Assembly: GCA_020054205.1 (NCBI GenBank)
Contig: JAGVLS010000025.1
Coordinates: 19,923-83,922 of the forward strand
Direction: 5' to 3'
Source of the DNA: Candidatus Obscuribacterales bacterium
Lineage (GTDB): Bacteria > Cyanobacteriota > Vampirovibrionia > Obscuribacterales > Obscuribacteraceae
DNA length: 64,000 nt
A program made the translations under genes and the position numbers. This document shows positions 1 through 8,563 of the stretch, one piece after another; the first letter of the stretch is position 1; every line of letters begins with the position of its first letter. Below the pieces are notes generated by a model. That model did no database searches. It was not told the origin of the DNA and worked only from the letters and a program-made list of their open reading frames with translations.

Positions 1-1670
1 ACAGCTGGAAAAGGAGGTATAAGGACCATTTCTAAGTCTTTATTTTTATTTTTTAGATTGGGCTTTGCAGAAATAAGCGTTTTTTCTTTTGTTTCAATGC
101 GAGAAGCATTATTTGTATTTGCTTTTAAAATAATGTCAGGTCTTAAACCTATATCTGGTACTGACGGTGTTGCCACAAGTTGATTTTTAGGATTGGCTTT
201 AGCAATTTTTTGTCGATTTTTATGAATAGTTTTTGCTATTTTTTGTTTGTGCTTAACTTTGGCCTGATTATTTGTTTGATTAGAAGATATTTGCGGTAAT
301 GAAATAGCACTTGGTTTTGCTGCGTAATTAAGTGGCAATACACCATGAATTGGTTGCAAACTAGTAGCAGTTAATTGATAAAAACTAGGTTTTATATAAG
401 CTGAAGGCTTAGAATTTGTTTTTTGCGGATCGGAATTAGGACTGCTTTGTGTAGAAGGTTTGGAAGGAGCTGCTTCTTGTTCTTCTAATTGTTGTCGTAA
501 TTGTTCTAAAGTAGCAGTTAATGCTGGTTTTGCCATTGCCATTCTTAGTCCAAAAAATAGACGGAAGTCGACACCAGCTAAACCAGGTGTATTGTGTGAA
601 TGGAAATTATAAATTGGTTCTGCTCTAACAAATGCTTGCAATCCTGGCATTTGTCTAAATAAGCGTCTGGCAATTTCAAAATCACATATAAAAGAATAAT
701 TGTTTACTGGAATAACAGCATTTTGTCTAAAAGGCTCACGGAAATTTTGTAAAAATGTGGTGGAAGCGGAAAATGTCCAGCCATTTCTTTGGTACAAAGC
801 TCCCCATGTGTAAAAAGGATCAATTTCTTTTGTTGGAGCTTGAAAATATCTTTTGCCACGCATCTGTAATAACGCATTAACGAAAAGCACTAGTCTGGGT
901 GTAGCTACATAAGAAAATGTAACACCTGGCAAAAAGTCAAATACAGGCTGTTGATGTAATTGATAAAGTTCTCGTGCTTGAAATTCTAATTGTAAATTAC
1001 CACGACTTGTAATAGGAATATCTCTTTGGACTCCATAAGAAATTGAATGGATGACGGTATTCAATCTTACGTTATGGAATAAGGAGTCTCTAATCATGAA
1101 ATAGTTACAGAAGGCACGGGTTCTAGGATTTATTACCCAACCACCAGTAACGTTTGGTAGTACACGGAAAACCATGTCATCGTTATTACACAAATTTAGC
1201 AAGTCCAATATTTGCCCTTGTTGAAACGCATTGAGGGTTCTAAATACGGGTGGAGGTGGCAATTGTGTTAAAAATTTGCGTTTAGTTGGAAATTGAAAAG
1301 GATTTGTTTCATATCGCAAAGAAGTTTCTACGCTAGAACTCATATAAAAACGTGAAGGCAGTCTTTGCAAAAGTCTAAGTTGTAAATTTTCGCCAAAAGT
1401 CATACGTGTTTGTATGGCAGGCAATGGTAATACGTCAGTAGGAATAATTGTTGAAGACGTAGGAGGCAAAGGAAAATTTTGTGCCAGCAATGTAGATGAG
1501 GTGGAACTGCTTGAAGGGGATGTTCCTATGCTTGGGCTACCTTGTCCATATGCAAGTTGTGGAGAGGAAAGTGTGGCTAAAAGCAAAAAACAGGATGTAA
1601 TTGCCTGAATAGCCAGTTTGCTTTGGGTGTTAGTTTTTTTAGTAATCGCGGGAGCGTCTTCTATTGGCAT
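1..1670 (-). CDS. Secreted beta-barrel-like protein, truncated by the left edge
   Basis: The minus-strand frame is open from an ATG at 1670 to the window edge (556 codons), so the C-terminus is missing. The N-terminus has a signal-peptide-like stretch (basic residues, then SCFLLLATLSSPQLAYG). The middle, about residues 110-380, alternates polar and aromatic/hydrophobic residues in short strand-like segments with many Arg, Tyr and Phe, which suggests an outer-membrane beta-barrel or a long beta-sheet protein. From about residue 390 the sequence becomes low-complexity: Gln/Glu/Ser/Pro, then Lys/Asn-rich. A weak AAGG lies upstream of the start. I recognise no family. Export and barrel are inferences from composition. 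The gene is divergent from the response regulator at 2067. Confidence 0.75.
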   Translation of the reverse strand, partial: MPIEDAPAITKKTNTQSKLAIQAITSCFLLLATLSSPQLAYGQGSPSIGTSPSSSSTSSTLLAQNFPLPPTSSTIIPTDVLPLPAIQTRMTFGENLQLRLLQRLPSRFYMSSSVETSLRYETNPFQFPTKRKFLTQLPPPPVFRTLNAFQQGQILDLLNLCNNDDMVFRVLPNVTGGWVINPRTRAFCNYFMIRDSLFHNVRLNTVIHSISYGVQRDIPITSRGNLQLEFQARELYQLHQQPVFDFLPGVTFSYVATPRLVLFVNALLQMRGKRYFQAPTKEIDPFYTWGALYQRNGWTFSASTTFLQNFREPFRQNAVIPVNNYSFICDFEIARRLFRQMPGLQAFVRAEPIYNFHSHNTPGLAGVDFRLFFGLRMAMAKPALTATLEQLRQQLEEQEAAPSKPSTQSSPNSDPQKTNSKPSAYIKPSFYQLTATSLQPIHGVLPLNYAAKPSAISLPQISSNQTNNQAKVKHKQKIAKTIHKNRQKIAKANPKNQLVATPSVPDIGLRPDIILKANTNNASRIETKEKTLISAKPNLKNKNKDLEMVLIPPFPA

Positions 1671-2066
1671 TTGAGCCTTACTACTTCTAGTGTTTCCAAT
1701 TTGCTCAACTTAGCTTGTCAACCGGTGGATGAAAAGAGAATGTGCAAACCTATCCAATCTTAGTAATGTTACCCAGCCAAGAACTCTGCTTCAAGCCTTT
1801 TTCATATTTTGTTTTCTAATTAGTATATTTCCCTCTTTCCAAGAGAGGTAATTTAATATCTAATTGGTAGAGTTTAGCCATCTTTTTGCCTTATGGCTCT
1901 ATTAATTCATTGATCAACTTGACTGCTAGCCAAGATTCACGTAACTTTAGCTTTTGCATGCTTACTAGGGTCGTTGTTACAATAAGCTAGATATAGGGAT
2001 TACTATTTAAGGTTTTGCTACCATCTAGAGCATTAGCTAAAAAGATAGAAATATTAGGAGTACTAA
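1671..2066. other. Intergenic region between divergent genes
   Basis: These 396 bp lie between the beta-barrel-like gene (minus) and the response regulator (plus) and should hold both promoters. I see a short inverted repeat at 1832-1848 (CCTCT/AGAGG arms) with no T-run after it, and a TTGACT near 1919 without a convincing -10 box at normal spacing. An AGGAG at 2056-2060 is the ribosome binding site of the next gene. There is no coding signal and no tRNA. Confidence 0.5.
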
Positions 2067-2918
2067 TTGGATACAACACAACAGGCAGGGACCAGGCCGA
2101 CTGTTTTTCGCCCAAGAACAGTAATATGTGAGCGTCACGAGCTAATAAGATTTGGACTAAAGCGTGTAGTATCGGAAGTGCTTGAAATTGTCGGTGAAGC
2201 ATCTGATGGGATAGCTGCCACTGAAATTATTCGTAGGTTAAAACCAGACTTTATTATTTTAGATGTAGATTTAGATGTTTTAAATGGTGTTGAAGTAACT
2301 CGACGTATTACTCAAGAATTACCTAATGCCAATATTCTTATTTTAACTGATTCATACCATGCCACTAAATATCATAATCAATTGATTCGTGCTGGTGCTC
2401 GTGGTTTTTGCCTTAAGAGTTCTGGTCCAAGAACTTTATTTGAAGCTATAGAACAAGTAACTCGCAATTTACCATATTGCGATCCTAAGATTACTCAACT
2501 AGTAAAGCAAGCTCCATCCAGTTCTATGCCCAATACCAATCTTACTGATAGAGAAATTGAAGTATTAATTAGATTGGACTTGCGCAATAAAGAAATTGCT
2601 GAAGAATTGGATATGAAGCTAAGAACAGTTGAAAAACATATTGAATGTATTTTGGCTAAAATGAAAGTGCCAACAAGAACAGCAGCAGCTTTAAAAGCAG
2701 TGCAATTAGGATATGTACTTTTGCCTAAAATGCCAGGGCGCGATCCAGTTACTGGTGTAACCTATGAACATACCGTAGCTGAATTGCAGGCAGAACTAGC
2801 TGTTGCCAATGAACATTTGAAAGCATTGCTAAAACAAAATGAATTGCTGAAAGATGCTCTTACTGAAAGAACAAAATCACCGACACAAGCATTACCGCCC
2901 TCGCCTCCACCAAGTTAA
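2067..2918 (+). CDS. NarL/FixJ-type response regulator with C-terminal coiled coil
   Basis: Start is TTG, supported by AGGAG six bases upstream. Residues about 15-135 are a receiver domain with phospho-acceptor Asp66, Thr94 and Lys117. The usual acidic pair before the His (DDH) reads E22-R23-H24, so one Mg-binding acid is replaced by Arg. Residues about 158-216 are a LuxR-type helix-turn-helix (LTDREIEVL ... KEIAEELDM ... RTVEKHI). A tail of about 65 residues includes a Leu/Glu heptad-like segment (about 235-272) and a Pro-rich end, longer than usual for NarL proteins. No histidine kinase lies next to it, so it is an orphan regulator. DUF2993 and GerMN genes follow on the same strand and may be co-transcribed. 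Targets are unknown. Confidence 0.9.
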   Translation: MDTTQQAGTRPTVFRPRTVICERHELIRFGLKRVVSEVLEIVGEASDGIAATEIIRRLKPDFIILDVDLDVLNGVEVTRRITQELPNANILILTDSYHATKYHNQLIRAGARGFCLKSSGPRTLFEAIEQVTRNLPYCDPKITQLVKQAPSSSMPNTNLTDREIEVLIRLDLRNKEIAEELDMKLRTVEKHIECILAKMKVPTRTAAALKAVQLGYVLLPKMPGRDPVTGVTYEHTVAELQAELAVANEHLKALLKQNELLKDALTERTKSPTQALPPSPPPS

Positions 2919-2960
2919 CCAGCTAACTGGACAATATTATCTAAACTTAGGAAAGCTTTT

Positions 2961-3857
2961 GTGAAAAGACAAGTGATTGTATTGGCAATTCTTATTTGTG
3001 AGGTTATTAGTCAATTTCCTCGTGAAGCTTTTGCTATAGAGCCAGCACAAAATGATATTAGTAGCTTACGAAAAATATCATTATCTGCCCAGAAATTCAC
3101 TGGAATTACGCCAGCCACTAATATATTGCTTAGTCTTTCAACTTATCTTATTTTGAAAGCAAAATTGGGTGGATCTGTAAGGGCTAGTGTAAAAACTGAA
3201 TGTTTAACAGATTTATTTTGTGGGCGCTTCGCTAAAGTTGATATTCGTCTGAAAAATAGCACTTATAACAATATTCCGCTTGGCAATCTTGGCGTTATTA
3301 CACAAGGACCAATTAAATTACGTTATTTCAAGCATAAAGGACAAAGAACTGGTTTGTTGACACCACTAGTAGTGGCAGTGAGCGGCGAAGCTGATGAACG
3401 TCAGATTTCCAAAGCCTTACTAAGCGATGCTATAGCTTCAAAACTTAGATTTCTAAAATTGGATTTGCCAGGACTAGGAACTCAGCATTTGCAAATTATT
3501 GAGCCAAAAGTAAAACTAGCAAACAACAAAATATATATAGATTGTTGGCTTGTTACAGTAGGTGCTGCCAAAGATACTGGTATCAAGCTCAATATTTCAG
3601 CAACTCCACAATTGATTAAAGAGAGATTTATTGTATTGAAAGATACAAGTGTATTTTCAGATGACATTATTGAACCAACTCAATTTGCAAAATTTGCGGA
3701 AGACTTGCTTAATCCGCTTATTGATTTAGGCAAAATGGATAAAGCTACACATGCGATACGACTAACTAATGTAGATATTGATGAGAGTAAGGTAAGCTTT
3801 AAAGGCAATATTTTATTGGTTCCAAAACAAAGTATCCAAATAGCAGGAAAAAATTAG
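2961..3857 (+). CDS. DUF2993 (LmeA-like) secreted lipid-binding protein
   Basis: GTG start with AGGA eight bases upstream. A signal peptide is visible (KRQVIVLAILICEVISQ ... AFA). The body has the DUF2993 look: a membrane-proximal amphipathic start, a segment about small LGGSVRA-type strands, then repeated beta-strands with 'NIPLGNLGVITQGPIKL'-like wording and a C-terminal strand pair. In actinobacteria LmeA binds phospholipid and acts in cell-envelope maturation, and DUF2993 proteins are common in cyanobacteria. Function here is inferred from family only. It sits between a response regulator (42 bp upstream) and a GerMN lipoprotein (3 bp downstream), which suggests an envelope operon. Confidence 0.7.
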   Translation: MKRQVIVLAILICEVISQFPREAFAIEPAQNDISSLRKISLSAQKFTGITPATNILLSLSTYLILKAKLGGSVRASVKTECLTDLFCGRFAKVDIRLKNSTYNNIPLGNLGVITQGPIKLRYFKHKGQRTGLLTPLVVAVSGEADERQISKALLSDAIASKLRFLKLDLPGLGTQHLQIIEPKVKLANNKIYIDCWLVTVGAAKDTGIKLNISATPQLIKERFIVLKDTSVFSDDIIEPTQFAKFAEDLLNPLIDLGKMDKATHAIRLTNVDIDESKVSFKGNILLVPKQSIQIAGKN

Positions 3858-3860
3858 CTC

Positions 3861-4403
3861 TTGTTTATGTTTAATCGCACACTAAAACCAGTATTTTTAT
3901 GTTTGCTAATAATCACGCTATTTAACGCCTGTGTAAATCGTCAAGTTTTAGATGATTTGCTAAGCACTGAAGAGCCACCTCTTGCTAAAGGTAAGGATGA
4001 AATACATGTTTATTTGGTTAAACCTAAAGGTGATGAGCTAGAGATACTTCCTGTTAAGCGTAAATTAAAGGTTTCCAATCAAGTTGAAGCCTTGACCAAG
4101 TCTGTATCAGAGCTTTTATTAGGACCAAATAGCAATGAACAATTAAAAGGATATGGTACTGAAATTCCTAAAGGGACGATTCTTCTAGGTGTGAAAGAAA
4201 ATGTAAATGATATAGAACTAAATATCTCCAAGCGCTTTGCATTAGGAGGAGGGATAAGTTCTATTGAAACAAGGCTTGAACAGCTAAGAAGGACTGCTGC
4301 TGCTGCTGTTCCTTACAAGCCTGTTTATTTAAATGTTGAAGGTGAAAGGCTAAATATATTGGCTGGTGAAGGTATAGAAGTGCATCAACCTATTAACAGA
4401 TAA
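3861..4403 (+). CDS. GerMN-domain lipoprotein
   Basis: The N-terminus is a lipoprotein signal: hydrophobic core followed by lipobox LFNA-C, which would anchor the protein in a membrane. Residues about 45-165 match the GerMN domain: IHVYLV near the start, a central 'LLLGPNSNEQ' turn, a 'IPKGTILLGV' strand, and a terminal VYLNVEGERL strand. GerMN domains occur in Bacillus GerM and in envelope proteins of non-sporulators, and probably bind cell-wall or polysaccharide ligands. The start could be TTG at 3861 or ATG at 3867; both lie right after the DUF2993 stop, so the genes are likely coupled. There is no sign of sporulation genes nearby. Confidence 0.8.
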   Translation: MFMFNRTLKPVFLCLLIITLFNACVNRQVLDDLLSTEEPPLAKGKDEIHVYLVKPKGDELEILPVKRKLKVSNQVEALTKSVSELLLGPNSNEQLKGYGTEIPKGTILLGVKENVNDIELNISKRFALGGGISSIETRLEQLRRTAAAAVPYKPVYLNVEGERLNILAGEGIEVHQPINR

Positions 4404-4432
4404 GCAATATCTGTTTCATATTATTGGATTTT

Positions 4433-4460
4433 TTGCTAAAATAATTGATTCAGCTATAAA
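4433..4460 (+). promoter_or_regulatory. Putative sigma70-type promoter of rpmE
   Basis: TTGCTA at 4433-4438 and TATAAA at 4455-4460 are separated by 16 bp, about 30 bp before the rpmE start. Predicted from consensus only. Confidence 0.35.
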
Positions 4461-4491
4461 TTTTTTCATTTTTCAACAAATAAGGTGCGGC

Positions 4492-4701
4492 ATGAAGGAA
4501 GGCATTCATCCAAAATATTATGAAGTAACTGCAACTTGTGTTTGCGGCAACAAAGTAGAAATTGGCTCTACCAAAGAACAAATTAGGGTTGAAATTTGTG
4601 GCAATTGTCATCCTTTTTATTCTGGACAACAAAAGATCATTGATACAGAAGGTAGAGTAGATCGCTTTGTTAAGCGTTACAAAAAGGCAGAAACAAACTA
4701 A
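4492..4701 (+). CDS. rpmE: 50S ribosomal protein L31
   Basis: 69 residues, the normal length. It carries the zinc-binding (C+) form: C16-x-C18 and C36-x2-C39, with the KEGIHPKY start typical of bacterial L31. It is part of the large subunit near the inter-subunit bridge. AAGGTG lies just upstream of ATG. It converges with cdaA, with only 9 bp between the stop codons. Confidence 0.97.
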   Translation: MKEGIHPKYYEVTATCVCGNKVEIGSTKEQIRVEICGNCHPFYSGQQKIIDTEGRVDRFVKRYKKAETN

Positions 4702-4712
4702 TCATTTAGTTT
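4695..4712. terminator. Hairpin shared by the rpmE and cdaA ends
   Basis: A perfect 7-bp inverted repeat (AAACTAA / TTAGTTT, 4-base loop TCAT) spans the rpmE stop (4699-4701) and reaches into the cdaA stop (4711-4713). It is AT-only apart from one pair per arm and lacks a strong U-tract, so it would be a weak bidirectional terminator at best. Confidence 0.35.
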
Positions 4713-5676
4713 ATTGCGCAATGCTTTTTGAAGGCATATCATCGTCTGCTTCTTTGTCTGTTTTATTTTGGCTATTTATATCCAAGCTTTTACTATCTTT
4801 TTCACCTTGAACTTTAGCTCTTCTAGCAAATAAAGATAAAAAGGAAGATATTAAGCTGCCTGTTTTTTCTTGTCCATCGGTATGATAAACATAAGCAAGT
4901 GGATCTCGTAAATCAATTGCTTCGCTATAGCGTACTAACATACCACGACTAGCTGCAGAAATTGCCCCTGTTTCTTCAGAGACAACTATACACAGTCCAT
5001 CATATATTTCTGATAAACCAATGGCTGCTCTATGGCGTGTACCATAGCGATAGCTTAGTTTGGGATTATCTGTCATGGGTAATATAACGCCAGCAGCAAC
5101 GATTTTGTTTTGTCTAACAACAGCTGCTCCATCATGCAATGGAGAATTGGGAAAAAATATACTAAGCAATAAACTTGTTGAAACATCAGCATTAATAGCT
5201 GTCCCTGGACTTAAATAATCACGTTCTCCTTCTGGCGGTTCAATGACAATAAGAGCGCCTGTTTTTGTTCTGGATAATTCTTGGACAGCAGATATTATTT
5301 GATTTATTACTAGTTTGTTTAGTTCGTGTTGGCTATCAGCTAATGAAAGATCAACTTTAAATGTTGTATGGCCCAAATAACCAAGTCCGCGTCTAATTTC
5401 AGGTTGAAATATTACAATTAAAGCTAACACTAATACAGGAATTAATTGTTGTAATAATGAAGTAATAAGGGAAAGCCCAAGTAAAGCAGAACATATGCAT
5501 ACTATGGTAAGTACTAAAACCCCTTTTACCAAACGTTCTGCTTGTGTGCCACGAATTCTTTTCCATGCCCATATTAATGCATAAAAAATGATCACTACTT
5601 CTAGTGCAATTTTGCATGCTTCAGTCCAATTTAGTAAAATTGGATTTTGCAGAAATTTTTGAAAATACTGCTCCAT
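4711..5676 (-). CDS. cdaA: Membrane diadenylate cyclase CdaA
   Basis: It makes cyclic di-AMP from two ATP. The N-terminal ~95 residues have two to three hydrophobic helices, as in CdaA. Then comes the DAC domain with the two diagnostic motifs, LHDGAAVV and GTRHRAAIGL. The C-terminal ~45 residues are charged and low-complexity (Lys/Asp/Glu). Start is ATG two bases after the lysA stop, with GAGGT inside the lysA end, so translation is coupled. The lysA-cdaA order recalls cyanobacterial genomes, where I remember uppS following; uppS is absent here. In other bacteria c-di-AMP controls potassium and osmotic balance and the cell wall. Confidence 0.95.
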   Translation of the reverse strand: MEQYFQKFLQNPILLNWTEACKIALEVVIIFYALIWAWKRIRGTQAERLVKGVLVLTIVCICSALLGLSLITSLLQQLIPVLVLALIVIFQPEIRRGLGYLGHTTFKVDLSLADSQHELNKLVINQIISAVQELSRTKTGALIVIEPPEGERDYLSPGTAINADVSTSLLLSIFFPNSPLHDGAAVVRQNKIVAAGVILPMTDNPKLSYRYGTRHRAAIGLSEIYDGLCIVVSEETGAISAASRGMLVRYSEAIDLRDPLAYVYHTDGQEKTGSLISSFLSLFARRAKVQGEKDSKSLDINSQNKTDKEADDDMPSKSIAQ

Positions 5677-5678
5677 TT

Positions 5679-7013
5679 TTACCTCTTCAATCTTGTAGGC
5701 AATAAGTCTTTTGCTAAAAGATCATCATTGGTTTCTCTTACAATAATCAGATCTGCTTTTCCATCTTTAACTAATACACAAGCAGGTCGTCCTGTGCGAT
5801 TGTAATTGGAAGCCATACTATAATTGTATGCACCAGTAGAAAAAATAGCTACTATGTCATTACTTTGCGCATTAATATAAGCGTCTTTGACAATTATGTC
5901 GCCAGACTCACAATATTTGCCTACTAATGTAATTGGTTTTGAGCTATTATTTTCATTCATACGATTAGCAACCACAGCAGTATATTTGGCCTGATAGGTT
6001 ATAGGACGAGGATTATCAGCCATTCCACCATCTATGCCCAAATACGTTGTTCCATCGGGCAATACTTTTTTATGCCCAGTTTTGTAAAGAGTTACACCTG
6101 CTGGTCCTATAATTGATCGCCCTGGTTCAATCAAAAGCTTGGGTAAACTTATATTTTTATCTTCAAAAGTAGTCTTAACTTTTTGAACTATTTTGTTTGT
6201 CCACTCATAAATGGAAATATGAGGATCATCTTTTGTATAAGCAATACCTAATCCACCACCGATATCGAGGTGAGCTAGTTCAATATTATATTTTTGCTTG
6301 ATAAAAACAAAATTGTTAGCCATTACTTCTATCATTTGAAAGTATGGCTCTAATTCATGTGTTTGGCTGCCTATATGAGCATGCAATCCAAGTAATTTTA
6401 AATAGCGAGAGTGTTTTTCAATTAAGTCCATCGCTAATGGTAAATCTTGCAATGCTAAGCCGAATTTGCTCTTGCTATGTCCTGTTTGAATATGATCATG
6501 TGTATCAGTTTCAACATCTGGAATTATTCGTATAAATATAGATGCTTTGTGTCCTATCTCTTGAGCAATTGAGACAATCATTTCTAATTCGGACAAATTA
6601 TCAATAATAATATTTACATTGCCTGATTTGAGCCCAGCGATAAGTTCTGACTTTGTTTTATTATTTCCATGCATATAAATCATGTCGGGCGGAAATCCAG
6701 CAGTGAGCGCTGTGTGAAGCTCGCCGTGAGAAACAACATCCAAACCTAAATCAAATTGGCGAATGAGAGAACACATAGCTAGGCAAAGAAAAGCTTTGCC
6801 CGCATAGAGAATTTGACTATTTGGATAGTCTTTTAAACCTTCTTTATATGCCTTAATTGCTGCAATTATAGTTTCTTCGTCAATGATCCATAAAGGGGTG
6901 CCATATTCTTCTGCCAAGTCGACAGTATCTACGCCACCAATGGTCAAATGCCCTTTGGCATTTGTACTTGATGTGACTGGAAATAAATTTATATTTGGTG
7001 AAATAACAGTCAT
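5679..7013 (-). CDS. lysA: Diaminopimelate decarboxylase
   Basis: It converts meso-diaminopimelate to lysine, the last step of lysine synthesis. 444 residues, fold-type III PLP enzyme. PLP lysine is K73 in YAGKAF; other family motifs are HIGSQ, the GGGLG phosphate-binding loop, EPGRS and CESGD (active-site Cys from the partner subunit). ATG start has only a poor ribosome binding site. It is coupled to cdaA downstream, linking lysine/peptidoglycan precursor use with c-di-AMP signalling. Confidence 0.97.
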   Translation of the reverse strand: MTVISPNINLFPVTSSTNAKGHLTIGGVDTVDLAEEYGTPLWIIDEETIIAAIKAYKEGLKDYPNSQILYAGKAFLCLAMCSLIRQFDLGLDVVSHGELHTALTAGFPPDMIYMHGNNKTKSELIAGLKSGNVNIIIDNLSELEMIVSIAQEIGHKASIFIRIIPDVETDTHDHIQTGHSKSKFGLALQDLPLAMDLIEKHSRYLKLLGLHAHIGSQTHELEPYFQMIEVMANNFVFIKQKYNIELAHLDIGGGLGIAYTKDDPHISIYEWTNKIVQKVKTTFEDKNISLPKLLIEPGRSIIGPAGVTLYKTGHKKVLPDGTTYLGIDGGMADNPRPITYQAKYTAVVANRMNENNSSKPITLVGKYCESGDIIVKDAYINAQSNDIVAIFSTGAYNYSMASNYNRTGRPACVLVKDGKADLIIVRETNDDLLAKDLLPTRLKR

Positions 7014-7082
7014 AGCACGCTTTCAATCCTAACATGACAAAGTACTTGCATGGCTATGCTTGAAAACTAATGGTTACTCAAA

Positions 7083-7946
7083 TTATTGCTTGTGAAGTGT
7101 ATTTTGTAGTTTATTGGCGTTTGCGTTAAAAGCCATATCCATCAATTCTTGGGAGCTATAACTTATTGCATCAATTGGTTGTAAATCTGTCAATTGTGAG
7201 CGTGGTTTTGCATCAATTCCTGCCATGCTAAATCCATATTTTTTCAAATCTTTGGCTTGCGCTTCTGGCAGTATTGAAGCCATTATTGTTGGTGTCCGTA
7301 TTGATTTCAATAATTGCATAGCATTTGCTTTATTGGCTTCAATCCAACCTTTATAACTAGAGTTAACACCAATTAGTTTGCCGGAATTAAAATAGCAAAT
7401 AAAAGCAGTTTCATTAGCTTTTGCATTTACAACGATGCAACCAGGCAAATTTGACTGAATGATTCGATCGTATGCATGATCAAAAACATTCACTGCCGAA
7501 TTTGCCTGGCTGACAACTTCACCCGAAAACATAGATGCTGCTGCTAAAACAATTTCCTCTGGTATTTCGTACAATTCAATTACGTTTCCAATTTGTGCTA
7601 CATCAATTAATATGTATTGATATGCGTCCGCTCCTAAAGTTTGTACTGCTAAATTTTTACTACCAAATATGCAACCGACAACATGTCCTTTGTAAAGCAG
7701 GACGAGAGCGCGTGATCTTTGCTTTGGACAAAGTAAAACTAAACAGCCTGTATATTCTTTAGCTTCAAGCTCAATTACTAGGCGATAAAAATGAACTGAA
7801 CCAGTATAAATTATTCTATTATCTAAGCCTTCAGTTTGTGCAGGCATCATATTTATCGCACGTCTATTTGTCATTGTTGGTTGGCTACGTGCACTTAACA
7901 ACTTTCTATACTCGCCAGTATCGGTATTCTTAGTCCACTTAAACAT
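7083..7946 (-). CDS. Unknown cytosolic protein, DUF4388-like first half
   Basis: 287 residues, no signal peptide or membrane helix. GAGGA seven bases before ATG supports the start. Residues about 45-110 have the pattern 'tGcLvLl ... lllyKGhVVGcIFG', reminiscent of DUF4388/PATAN domains, which read small phosphorylated or nucleotide signals in some regulators; this resemblance is weak. A second half (about 150-230) repeats the idea: 'lPGCIVVNA ... FICYFNSGKLIGV'. So it may be two related modules. It is on the same strand as lysA, 69 bp upstream. No function can be assigned. Confidence 0.7.
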   Translation of the reverse strand: MFKWTKNTDTGEYRKLLSARSQPTMTNRRAINMMPAQTEGLDNRIIYTGSVHFYRLVIELEAKEYTGCLVLLCPKQRSRALVLLYKGHVVGCIFGSKNLAVQTLGADAYQYILIDVAQIGNVIELYEIPEEIVLAAASMFSGEVVSQANSAVNVFDHAYDRIIQSNLPGCIVVNAKANETAFICYFNSGKLIGVNSSYKGWIEANKANAMQLLKSIRTPTIMASILPEAQAKDLKKYGFSMAGIDAKPRSQLTDLQPIDAISYSSQELMDMAFNANANKLQNTLHKQ

Positions 7947-8040
7947 AAATTCCTCAATTATTTACCCGCCTATCTAAAGCTAACAAAGAAAAGTTTAGGC
8001 GTCACTGGGAGAATCACGTAGTGTTAAGAAGAAAGTATTT

Positions 8041-8475
8041 CTAGACAACAAAAGCATCTTTAATATGTGTAATATCAGCTAAATCAGATTTCAAGGACAA
8101 AGAGGACAAGTGCTTGTGATCATATTCAACCAGAATAATGTCAATTCGCATTCCGGATGCTTCTTTGTTAGCTGATGCTTTCTTAAGTTTTGCCATATAG
8201 GAGTTAGCTGTTATTAATATCTTTTGTCTTTTGCGAAAGTTTATTGACTCTTGTCCCAACCAGAAAGAAGCATATTTGTTTTCTTGAGCTCTTTTGCGGG
8301 TTTTTACTTCTACGAAAACTGTCAACCGGTCACTGTTTTGGGCAATTATGTCAATTTCGCCAAAGCGTCCTGAATGCCAATTACGTGCAAGCACCGTATA
8401 ACCATTGTTTATTAGATAATTACAGGCTAAATCTTCACCAAATTTTGCAATTAGCTTGTTTGTAGTGCTTGGCAT
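8041..8475 (-). CDS. YraN/UPF0102-family putative endonuclease
   Basis: 144 residues from the ATG at 8475. Family hallmarks are FGEDLACNYL near the start, then a Holliday-junction-resolvase-like nuclease core: ARNWHSGRFGEIDII, FVEVKTR, and a late RIDIILV strand. The Glu/Asp and ExK residues form the expected metal site. The frame is open to 8748, but that overlaps serS. The ATG at 8475 gives the usual family N-terminus and leaves 88 bp to serS; ATG at 8559 is an alternative. In many genomes yraN lies beside rnhB; here they are 33 kb apart. Its DNA-processing role is inferred. Confidence 0.9.
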   Translation of the reverse strand: MPSTTNKLIAKFGEDLACNYLINNGYTVLARNWHSGRFGEIDIIAQNSDRLTVFVEVKTRKRAQENKYASFWLGQESINFRKRQKILITANSYMAKLKKASANKEASGMRIDIILVEYDHKHLSSLSLKSDLADITHIKDAFVV

Positions 8476-8563
8476 TTTTTTGCGTCCCAACTTTAGATAT
8501 AATTCTTGGTCTATAGCTTTATAGACGTTCTCCAGCCCAAAAAAGTTCAAAGTTGGCATATGT

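Noticed and set aside
1414..1608. Plus-strand frame of 64 codons
   Set aside because: It lies inside the open minus-strand beta-barrel-like gene and has no family resemblance.
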